A stretch of 50,504 bases of DNA from Alphaproteobacteria bacterium (GTDB taxonomy: Bacteria > Pseudomonadota > Alphaproteobacteria > UBA9219). A model generated the notes under the pieces. The model searched no databases, was not told the origin of the DNA, and worked only from the letters and a program-made list of their open reading frames with translations. The stretch is taken from assembly GCA_031291395.1 (NCBI GenBank), contig JARLJD010000183.1, positions 1-50,504 on the forward strand. Direction: 5' to 3'. A program made the position numbers and the translations under genes. Positions 43,740 through 50,504 of the stretch are shown here, piece after piece; the stretch's first letter is position 1; each line of letters begins with the position of its first letter.

Positions 43740-45749
43740 ATGCCCAACATCGCCGCCGTTCCCTCTATCCCCGTCATCCTTGACCCCGCGCACAAGCAAA
43801 TGAGCAACGCCGTGCGTTTCCTCGCAATGGACGCGGTCGAACGCGCCAAATCGGGGCATCCGGGCATGCCGATGGGGATGGCCGACGTGGCGACGGTCTT
43901 GTGGGCAAAGTTTCTGCGCTTCGATGTCGAAAACCCGAGCTGGCCGGATCGCGACCGCTTCATCCTTTCCGCCGGACACGGCTCGATGCTGCTCTATGCG
44001 CTGGCCTATCTGTCTGGCTATAAAAAGATGACGCTTGAGGAAATCAAGAATTTCCGCCAGCTCGGCAGCCACACGCCCGGACATCCTGAAACAGACATCG
44101 ACATCGGCGTCGAAATGACGACCGGCCCCTTGGGGCAAGGCATCGCGCACTCAACTGGCTTTGCTTTGGCGGAACGCATTTTGAACGCGCGCTTTGGCAA
44201 TGAACTTGTCGATCACCGCACCTTCGTCATCGCCTCGGACGGCGATATGATGGAAGGCGTCAGCCACGAAGCGGCCTCGCTCGCCGGACATCTGAAACTC
44301 GGCCGCCTGATCGTTTTCTACGACGACAATAAAATCTCCATCGACGGCCCGACGACTCTATCCTTTACCGAAGATGTGCAAGCGCGTTTCCGCGCCTATG
44401 GCTGGCATGTGCAAGCGATCGACGGCCATGATCCCGCTGCGATCGAAGCCGCGACGCAAGAAGCGTTGTCGGTCACGGACAAACCCTCCCTTATCGCCTG
44501 CCGTACGATCATAGGTTTCGGCGCGCCCAAAAAACAAGGCACTAGCGGTTGCCACGGCTCCCCCTTGGGCGCAGAGGAAATCGCGGCAGCCCGCGCGCAA
44601 CTGGATTGGAATTACGATCCTTTCGTCGTTCCCGATGACGTGCTGTCCTTATGGCGCAAAGCCGGAACGCGCAGCCGTGCGGAAGTTCAGGCGTGGCAAA
44701 AACGCTGCATGTCAAACCCCAACCGCGCTGCGTTCGACGCTGCGATCAAAGGCGATTTGCCGCCCGCTTATGAATCGGCTTTGGCGGCGTTCAAACAAAA
44801 AATCGCCGCTGAAAAACCCAAACACGCCACCCGCCAATCCTCCGGCGCGGTCTTGGAAGCAATCCTTCCCGCGATCCCCGAACTCATCGGCGGCAGCGCC
44901 GATTTAACGCCTTCCAACAACACGCAAGTCAAAGGCTCCGCCGACATCAACGCCCCCAACTACAACGGTCGTTATGTGCGTTACGGCGTGCGCGAACACG
45001 GCATGTCGGCGGCAATGAACGGTATGGCTTTGCACGGCGGCATCATCCCCTACGGCGGCACCTTCATGCAGTTCGCCGATTACAGCCGCCCGTCGATCCG
45101 TCTGGCCGCGTTAATGCATCAGCGCGTTATCTTCGTCATGACGCATGACAGCATCGGCCTCGGCGAAGATGGCCCCACGCACCAACCCGTCGAACATCTC
45201 TCGGCCTTGCGCGCAATTCCCAATCTTCTGGTTATGCGCCCCTGCGACGGAATCGAAACAGCGGAATGCTGGGACATCGCCCTGCGCAACACATCGCGCC
45301 CCAGTTTGTTGGCCTTGTCGCGCCAAGGCTTGCCGACAGTCCGTTCTTCGGACAGCGCCAACCTATCAGCCCGCGGCGCTTACATCCTTGCCGGAGCCGA
45401 CGAAAAACGCGACCTAACATTGCTGGCCACAGGCTCCGAAGTCTCCCTCGCCCTCGACGCCCGCGCCAAACTGAAACAGCAAGGCATCACAGCCGCCGTC
45501 GTCTCAATGCCCTGCATGGAATTGTTCGAAGAGCAATCCCCCGACTACCGCGCCAGCGTTCTAGGCACAGCCCCCCGCATCGCGATCGAAGCTGGAATCC
45601 GCCAAAGTTGGGATCGCTATCTCGGCGAGAAAGGCGTGTTTATCGGCATGACCAGCTTCGGCGCATCGGCTCCAGCGGATAAGCTTTACGAGCATTACGG
45701 GATTACGGCGGAGAAAACGGTCGAGGCTGCAAAAAAATTGTTGGGATAG
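43740..45749 (+). CDS. tkt: Transketolase
   Basis: A 669-residue thiamine-diphosphate enzyme of the pentose phosphate or Calvin-type pathway. Motifs: [48 protein letters not shown] (cofactor site), then [30 protein letters not shown] in the middle domain. The length is normal. ATG at 43740, preceded by AAGGAAAAAGAG. In many relatives tkt is followed by gap; here a YkgJ-type gene separates them. Confidence 0.97.
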   Translation: MPNIAAVPSIPVILDPAHKQMSNAVRFLAMDAVERAKSGHPGMPMGMADVATVLWAKFLRFDVENPSWPDRDRFILSAGHGSMLLYALAYLSGYKKMTLEEIKNFRQLGSHTPGHPETDIDIGVEMTTGPLGQGIAHSTGFALAERILNARFGNELVDHRTFVIASDGDMMEGVSHEAASLAGHLKLGRLIVFYDDNKISIDGPTTLSFTEDVQARFRAYGWHVQAIDGHDPAAIEAATQEALSVTDKPSLIACRTIIGFGAPKKQGTSGCHGSPLGAEEIAAARAQLDWNYDPFVVPDDVLSLWRKAGTRSRAEVQAWQKRCMSNPNRAAFDAAIKGDLPPAYESALAAFKQKIAAEKPKHATRQSSGAVLEAILPAIPELIGGSADLTPSNNTQVKGSADINAPNYNGRYVRYGVREHGMSAAMNGMALHGGIIPYGGTFMQFADYSRPSIRLAALMHQRVIFVMTHDSIGLGEDGPTHQPVEHLSALRAIPNLLVMRPCDGIETAECWDIALRNTSRPSLLALSRQGLPTVRSSDSANLSARGAYILAGADEKRDLTLLATGSEVSLALDARAKLKQQGITAAVVSMPCMELFEEQSPDYRASVLGTAPRIAIEAGIRQSWDRYLGEKGVFIGMTSFGASAPADKLYEHYGITAEKTVEAAKKLLG

Positions 45750-45763
45750 CAGGAACGTTATTA

Positions 45764-46360
45764 ATGTGGCATCGATCCGCAACGTCAGAACCAACTGAAT
45801 GGGCATGGATTAACCCGAGCGATATTTTTTGGACATGCCTTGGAGACAAATGTCCGAAAAGTTGCTGTGGGTCTGATTTCGATTTACGGCCAGATCATAT
45901 CTTTGAAGGAGATCCCCTGGATTCAGACATTCTTCTGAAAGGTTTTAGGGAACAAGCTGATATCGTAAGCAATTATTCTGATGGCTCAAAGGCGGTTTTT
46001 AGAGATGGGGACGGAGAAAGCCATCTTCGCTTAAGGCAGGACGGCGCTTGCTATTATTGGGAAGGCGGGCGATGCGCGATTCAAGAAAACAAACCAGCAA
46101 TATGCAGAGCTTTTCCGTTAAGTCCCTCACTATCGCGTGGCGTCATAGCCGACCTTCGCTGCCCCGGATTTGAAGCGGGAGAACGACTCAAAATAAAAAT
46201 GGATAAGCGAACCTATACGGCAATGCTTCAAGGCATTATCGAGTTAGAAGAATACAAGCTTCTGCGATTAAGCCTGAAGCTAAATACGCTAACAAAACGT
46301 GAGAAAAATAAGCCTAAATTTAGATTTGGATCTGTAAAAGGCCCCCTTGCTTTCGTCTAA
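45764..46360 (+). CDS. YkgJ family cysteine-cluster protein
   Basis: A 198-residue protein with the CxxxC-type cluster CLGDKCPKSCCG near residues 25-36 and ACYYWEGGRCAIQENKPAICRAFPL in the middle, then DLRCPGF. The family probably binds zinc or iron; the role is not established. It lies 14 bases after tkt, with AGGAAC before the ATG, so it may be cotranscribed. The base composition is clearly more A/T-rich than tkt and gap, which suggests a later insertion. Confidence 0.85.
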   Translation: MWHRSATSEPTEWAWINPSDIFWTCLGDKCPKSCCGSDFDLRPDHIFEGDPLDSDILLKGFREQADIVSNYSDGSKAVFRDGDGESHLRLRQDGACYYWEGGRCAIQENKPAICRAFPLSPSLSRGVIADLRCPGFEAGERLKIKMDKRTYTAMLQGIIELEEYKLLRLSLKLNTLTKREKNKPKFRFGSVKGPLAFV

Positions 46361-46700
46361 CGAAAAAACATCTTGTAATTATCCCATATCTAATATATGA
46401 TCCATCCTGCATCCTCTAACAAGGAATGCAAGGATCGCCAAAGCGCCTCTCGCCAAGCCATGGATTGCGGGAACAGCGCCAAACGATCCGGACGGAAGCT
46501 AGCTGCTGGACTTTCCATCCAGCCCCGGGGTTACGTCATTATTATAAGGGAAGGCGACAATGAAAGGGGTTTTAATGCGATAAACAAGGAAACGAACGCA
46601 CTTTTGCCGGAAAACGGGCTAACGAAAATATCCGCAGCCCCTTGCGCTGCGCGGGACTCTCTCCTAGAAAGTCACAAACTTTCTTTTCAAGGAGATTCCC
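46361..46700 (+). other. Intergenic region upstream of gap
   Basis: A 340-bp stretch. A plus-strand frame at 46397-46723 is open but overlaps gap and has no motif. A short hairpin GAAAGT-CACAA-ACTTTC lies at 46668-46684, just before AAGGAG of gap. The promoter of gap is probably here, because the upstream gene ends more than 300 bases away. Confidence 0.45.
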
Positions 46701-47708
46701 ATGCCCGTCCGCGTTTCCATTAATGGTTTTGGCCGCATCGGCCGTCTTGTTCTTCGCGCCGCGTTTGAATCCGGTCGCGACGATATCGAAATCGTGGCGA
46801 TCAACGATCTTGCTCCGCCCGCCACAAACGCGCATCTGCTGAAATATGATTCGGTTCATGGGCGGTTCAAGGGAGACGTGGCAGTAGACGGCAACGACCT
46901 GATCATCAACGGCAAACGCGTCAAGGGCCTGCAAATCTCCGACCCGACGCAACTCGGTTGGGGCAACCTGAACGTCGATGTGGCGATGGAATGCTCAGGC
47001 CGCTTCACCAAGCGCGACGATGCCGCCAAGCATCTGCAAGCCGGAGCCAAAAAAGTCCTGATCTCGGCGCCCGCGACCGACGAAGACCTCACGGTCGTCT
47101 ATGGCGTCAATCACAATGAACTAAAAGCCGCGCACACGATCGTCTCCAATGCCTCCTGCACCACCAATTGCCTCGCGCCCGTGGCCTTCGTTCTGGACAA
47201 CGCCATTGGCATCGAACGCGGCTTTATGACCACAATCCATTCCTACACAGGCGATCAGCGCACGGTCGACACGATGCACAGCGATCTGCACCGCGCCCGC
47301 GCGGCGGCGCTCAGCATGATCCCGACCTCGACGGGAGCGGCCAAAGCGGTGGGCAAAGTCCTGCCGCAGCTGAAAGGCAAGCTCGACGGCACGTCAATCC
47401 GCGTGCCGACGCCGAACGTCTCGGTCATAGACTTCAAATTCGACGCCAAACGCGCGACGACGGTTGAAGAAATCAATCAGGCGATCACGGCGGCATCGAA
47501 CGGCGCATTGAAAGGCATCCTCGACGCCTACAGCGAACCCTTGGTATCGACAGACTTCAACCACGACGCGCATTCGTCGATCTTCGCGCTGAAAGAAACC
47601 AAAGTCATCGACGGCACCTTCGTCCGCGTGATGAGCTGGTACGACAACGAATGGGGCTTCTCGAACCGCATGCCGGACACGGCAGTGGCGATGATGAAGG
47701 CAAAGTAA
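46701..47708 (+). CDS. gap: Glyceraldehyde-3-phosphate dehydrogenase
   Basis: A 335-residue glycolytic enzyme. NAD-binding VSINGFGRIGRLVLRA at the start; catalytic Cys in SNASCTTNCLAP; active-site His in HSYTGDQRTVD; C-terminal SWYDNEWGFSNRM. The length is normal. AAGGAGATTCCC precedes the ATG. pgk, commonly next, is missing; a palindromic element and a sugar epimerase follow. Confidence 0.97.
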   Translation: MPVRVSINGFGRIGRLVLRAAFESGRDDIEIVAINDLAPPATNAHLLKYDSVHGRFKGDVAVDGNDLIINGKRVKGLQISDPTQLGWGNLNVDVAMECSGRFTKRDDAAKHLQAGAKKVLISAPATDEDLTVVYGVNHNELKAAHTIVSNASCTTNCLAPVAFVLDNAIGIERGFMTTIHSYTGDQRTVDTMHSDLHRARAAALSMIPTSTGAAKAVGKVLPQLKGKLDGTSIRVPTPNVSVIDFKFDAKRATTVEEINQAITAASNGALKGILDAYSEPLVSTDFNHDAHSSIFALKETKVIDGTFVRVMSWYDNEWGFSNRMPDTAVAMMKAK

Positions 47709-47717
47709 CGGGGGCGA

Positions 47718-47821
47718 GGGGACACAATAAAGGGGATATGATAAAAATGCGCCAAAGCTGCGTAGGGGGGCAAACCCTTCTGTGCAAGCGCATTTTTATC
47801 GTGTCCCCGTATTGTGTCCCC
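47718..47821. repeat. 104-bp palindromic element after gap
   Basis: Arms GGGGACACAATA-x-GGGGAtatGATAAAAATGCGC (47718-47752) and the near-complement at 47788-47821 can pair over about 34 positions with few mismatches. It begins 10 bases after the gap stop and ends 26 bases before the epimerase start. Confidence 0.8.
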
Positions 47822-47847
47822 GTTGTTGGTGTGGAGTTACAATAAAC

Positions 47848-48822
47848 ATGCGCATCCTCCTAACCGGCGCAGCCGGCTTCATCGGCTTTCACGTCGCCCG
47901 CGCCTTGCTTTCGCGCGGCGACGAAGTCATCGGCATCGATAACCTAAATGACTATTACGATACTGCGCTGAAACAGGCGCGGCTCGATCAATTATTGCCG
48001 CAAAAAAACTTCTCGTTCCATAAAATCAACATCGCGGACAAAGGCGCGATGCTGCCTTTCGCGCAATCGGGCGTGACGCAAATTGTGCATCTGGCGGCGC
48101 AGGCCGGTGTGCGTTATTCGCTGCAAAACCCCTTCGCCTATGTCGAATCCAATTTGCTGGGGCAAGTGGTCATGCTGGAACTGGCGCGCCAAACGCCAAA
48201 CCTGAAACATTTCGTCTATGCCAGCTCGTCTTCGGTCTACGGCGGCAACACAAAAATCCCCTTCGCCGTCGGCGACGCGGTCGAATGCCCCGTCTCCCTC
48301 TACGCCGCGACCAAACGCGCCGACGAATTGATGAGCCACACCTACGCCCACCTTTATCGCATCCCGACCACGGGCCTGCGCTTTTTCACCGTGTATGGCC
48401 CGTGGGGACGCCCCGATATGGCCGCCTACATCTTTACGCGCCAGATTATGGCGGGACAGCCGATCAAAGTCTTCAATCACGGCAACATGCGCCGCGATTT
48501 CACCTTCATCGACGATATCGTGGCGGGAGTCCTTGCCGCGCTCGACCGCCCCCCGCAAGACAACGGCGCAAAACCACCCACGGCACTCTACAATCTCGGC
48601 AATTCGGAAGCCGAAGACCTGATGCGTTTCATCGCTGTTCTGGAAAACGCGCTAGGCCAAAAAGCGATCATAGATTTCCAGCCGATGCAAGCAGGCGACG
48701 TCCCCGAAACCTACGCCGACATCGAATCTAGTACGCGAGATTTAGGATTCAATCCGACCACGGGCATCGAGCAGGGGATTGCGAAGTTTGTTGAGTGGTA
48801 TCGCGGGTATCAGAGTATATGA
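47848..48822 (+). CDS. UDP-glucuronate 4-epimerase-type NAD-dependent epimerase
   Basis: A 324-residue short-chain dehydrogenase-type protein. NAD site TGAAGFIGFHVARALL; IDNLNDYYDTALKQARL is characteristic of UDP-glucuronate 4-epimerases (CapI/LpsL). Catalytic Ser in ASSSSVYGG, Tyr/Lys in SLYAATKRADELM. It would supply UDP-galacturonate for LPS or capsule. The stop overlaps the next gene as ATGA, unusual for a housekeeping-type gene next to an unknown one. Confidence 0.9.
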   Translation: MRILLTGAAGFIGFHVARALLSRGDEVIGIDNLNDYYDTALKQARLDQLLPQKNFSFHKINIADKGAMLPFAQSGVTQIVHLAAQAGVRYSLQNPFAYVESNLLGQVVMLELARQTPNLKHFVYASSSSVYGGNTKIPFAVGDAVECPVSLYAATKRADELMSHTYAHLYRIPTTGLRFFTVYGPWGRPDMAAYIFTRQIMAGQPIKVFNHGNMRRDFTFIDDIVAGVLAALDRPPQDNGAKPPTALYNLGNSEAEDLMRFIAVLENALGQKAIIDFQPMQAGDVPETYADIESSTRDLGFNPTTGIEQGIAKFVEWYRGYQSI

Positions 48823-49616
48823 CCAACGAATTCCCCGCTTTTTTGCAAGATAAGCCGCGCTCCGAGCGTAGCCTTTTCGACTATCTCTGTTGTAAGATAA
48901 ATCCCAAGATAGATTTGGTGAAAATTAGCGAGGCTGATTATGGAATGGACGCAAAAGAGCATTATGAAAAACTATTTCAGATTTATAGTACAGGGGAAAT
49001 GCCACGGCCTTTGACATGGAACCCGCGCGAGGTTTTGGAGTTGACAAAATGGTCTCAGCCAGATGACCCGAAGTGGAAACCGGGGACATACGGTGAAAGA
49101 GACCATTTGCAGCGCGCCTTTTCATGTTGTGTGCTTCTTGTGTGTGCCGACGATTACTCTCATGAATACTCCGATCTCATTAGTCGCCTTATTGAAAGTT
49201 GTCTCGTGTGGGGACGCGACAGCTTGCCGTTGCTCGAAGAACTCATTTTATGGAAACTGCTTAAAAAGGCTGATAATGAAGAATACAGTTTTTGCGCCCT
49301 TGGCTATTTGCTTACCTATTGTTTGAGGCGGAAAAAGAAGGACAAAGACGAAGCTTTTTTATCGGAGTTGTTCCGTTGGTTTATCGAATGCGCAAACCTC
49401 GCGGCGCAATCAAGCGATTTTTCTTCCTGTAGTCCAAAATATGTGGGGAGTTCTTGGCTATTTGCCTCAACCCCCTTTGAACAATCTTTTGACGTGTGGC
49501 GTTCGATGATCAGAAAGGCTTTATTTCTTCAGGAAGAAAACTTTCCTCTATCCTTGCGCAAAGAAGCAAAGGATTTAGGCGAGAAACTTATAGCGGCAAT
49601 CGGGCGATCTGCTTAA
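48819..49616 (+). CDS. Unrecognised protein (265 aa)
   Basis: Starts MTNEFPAFLQDKPRSERSLF, overlapping the epimerase stop. Largely helical: repeated Leu-rich segments such as SDLISRLIESCLVWGRD, LLEELILWKLLKKAD and LSELFRWFIECANLAA suggest an alpha-solenoid. There is a basic patch CLRRKKKDKDE at about residue 180. It is Cys-rich for its size, with no signal peptide. A/T content is above the local average, suggesting acquired DNA. No family is recognised, so no function is proposed. Confidence 0.65.
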   Translation: MTNEFPAFLQDKPRSERSLFDYLCCKINPKIDLVKISEADYGMDAKEHYEKLFQIYSTGEMPRPLTWNPREVLELTKWSQPDDPKWKPGTYGERDHLQRAFSCCVLLVCADDYSHEYSDLISRLIESCLVWGRDSLPLLEELILWKLLKKADNEEYSFCALGYLLTYCLRRKKKDKDEAFLSELFRWFIECANLAAQSSDFSSCSPKYVGSSWLFASTPFEQSFDVWRSMIRKALFLQEENFPLSLRKEAKDLGEKLIAAIGRSA

Positions 49617-49645
49617 GTGTTACATCCAGAACGCAGTGTAAAAAA

Positions 49646-50008
49646 ATGAGCAGAACGCATAAGGGCATAGTGGCTGGCCTTAAAGACACCCCCGCCGGTC
49701 GTTATAAAATATACGCGGAAGACGACCGCGATATTCGTCGCGCCGACGCGATTATTGCGCGGGTCAGGTCGGGCAAGACCGCGCTTGTCCCCGCCGACGT
49801 CGCTCATGCAATCGCCGTGGACGGCGTGCATCCCGTCAGGGCTTGGCGCGTCTATAAAGGCTGGACGGGAGGCGAACTCGCCGCCAAAGCGAAACTGACC
49901 CGCACGACGATCAGCCAGATCGAAACAGGCAAACGCAAAGGCACCGTGGCAGCCTATAAAGCCATAGCCAAAGCCCTCGGCACATCGGTCACAAGCCTGA
50001 TCGATTAA
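49646..50008 (+). CDS. XRE-type HTH protein, orphan antitoxin-like
   Basis: A 120-residue protein. The C-terminal HTH is RVYKGWTGGELAAKAKLTRTTISQIETGKRKG (residues 72-103). The N-terminal half (RYKIYAEDDRDIRRADAIIARVRSG) resembles the strand-helix of antitoxins that pair with RelE/ParE toxins. No toxin gene lies on either side. Translation site: ATG at 49646 without an obvious Shine-Dalgarno sequence; an in-frame extension upstream overlaps the previous gene and is rejected. Confidence 0.8.
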   Translation: MSRTHKGIVAGLKDTPAGRYKIYAEDDRDIRRADAIIARVRSGKTALVPADVAHAIAVDGVHPVRAWRVYKGWTGGELAAKAKLTRTTISQIETGKRKGTVAAYKAIAKALGTSVTSLID

Positions 50009-50043
50009 CGGGCTGATGGATATCAAGGACGGACAAGGGAGGC

Positions 50044-50385
50044 TTATTGATAAGGTTTTGCCACGCGTAGGAATACTTTTGGATCCGTGCTGTATTTTGA
50101 AATGATCTTTTCAATCGCGCCTTGATTCTGAAGTTCCGCAAGAGCGCTGTCGAGCATATCGCGAAGCTGGGTTTCGTGTATTTCTACAGCGAGAGACGTC
50201 GGAAACACCTGAAAGGGTGTGTCCTGTGCAAGGCGAAGCGTATTAGGATTGGCCTTCATATAGCCGTTAACGAAAGAAGGTTCGTTGAACACAACATCAG
50301 CTTTGTGTGTGGCGACGTTTACGAGAATATCGGTAATTTGTCCCATCTGGGGCACGGAGATTTCCTTATACCAAACCCCGATCAT
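50044..50385 (-). pseudogene. C-terminal fragment of a periplasmic substrate-binding protein
   Basis: The 113-residue frame matches only the second half of a family-3 solute-binding protein: THKADVVFNEPSFVNGY, then the closing helix RDMLDSALAELQNQGAIEKII. It aligns with the C-terminal part of the protein at 5081-5992 (KADATFED..., MINAAFDEMI...). No signal peptide or first lobe is present, and the sequence upstream is a different frame that ends at the overlapping TGA. It is either a truncated gene or a frameshifted one whose start lies past the window edge. Confidence 0.6.
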
Positions 50386-50504
50386 AATGCATTGATGATG
50401 TAGTTGAAGCCCGCGATGGAGCGGACGATGTCAGGGTTTTTGTCGATATAGAGAACGGCCTCGCAGAGCTTTTTCTCGACGAGGCGCATAGACTTGAGCG
50501 CGTA
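50382..50504 (-). CDS. C-terminal end of an unrecognised protein (partial)
   Basis: Forty residues before a TGA, beginning YALKSMRLVEKKLCEAVLYI and ending GFNYIINAL. The gene runs off the right edge. No family recognised. Its stop overlaps the ATG of the binding-protein fragment (ATGA). It might be part of the same disrupted locus. Confidence 0.4.
   Translation of the reverse strand, partial: YALKSMRLVEKKLCEAVLYIDKNPDIVRSIAGFNYIINAL

Noticed and set aside
46397..46723. A 108-codon frame upstream of gap
   Set aside because: No ribosome site, no motif, overlaps the gap start; the protein has an irregular composition.

Overview
The window looks like chromosomal DNA of a Gram-negative, respiring, rod-shaped alphaproteobacterium. 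Evidence from the sequence: a divK-pleD pair preceded by an eipB-like gene; a DUF4175-type fragment; cobaltochelatase cobS; an alphaproteobacterial SOS box (GTTC-N7-GTTC) in front of lexA; lpxC (lipid A) and mreB (rod shape); and a nuoHIJKL block for respiratory complex I. The genus cannot be named from sequence alone. No rRNA, tRNA, CRISPR array or complete insertion sequence was found.

Layout. 0-5 kb: a truncated DUF4175 gene, a Crp/Fnr regulator, clpS, a brnTA toxin-antitoxin pair and galE. 5-12 kb: a periplasmic binding protein, an ORF6N gene, a vestige of a second binding-protein gene, then nuoHIJ, a DUF2059 gene, nuoK and nuoL. 12-16 kb: mreB, a small secreted protein, a CPBP membrane protease, rbfA and a parDE-type pair. 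16-25 kb: a GGDEF/EAL protein, two TPR-glycosyltransferase paralogues, an HPt / response-regulator-PP2C / anti-sigma-kinase module, and a tacAT-type pair. 25-33 kb: lon, a TMTC-like membrane glycosyltransferase, a diguanylate cyclase, and eipB-divK-pleD. 33-39 kb: an unrecognised protein with an internal repeat, two tiny genes, and an envelope polysaccharide set (mannose-1-P guanylyltransferase, Wzz-like protein, lpxC). 39-50 kb: cobS, a mqsRA pair, nth, lexA, tkt, a YkgJ-type protein, gap, a UDP-glucuronate epimerase, an unrecognised protein, an orphan XRE regulator and a truncated binding-protein gene at the right edge.

Two themes stand out. First, the window is full of palindromic elements of several families (about 30 to 210 bp). 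Some abut stop codons or provide them. Three lie inside open reading frames (two TPR-glycosyltransferases and the TMTC-like gene) and are read through, much like the in-gene palindromic elements of Rickettsia. Second, operons usually conserved in this class appear only in part: complex I without nuoA-G or nuoMN, mreB without mreCD, rbfA without truB, cobS without cobT, tkt-gap split by a YkgJ gene. This suggests a rearranged genome in which repeats sit at many junctions.

Regulatory content is high. Four type II toxin-antitoxin loci are present, three with visible operator-like palindromes. There are three c-di-GMP proteins, and a possible partner-switching module resembling the Pseudomonas HptB-HsbR-HsbA pathway but with its functions on separate genes and no visible STAS partner.
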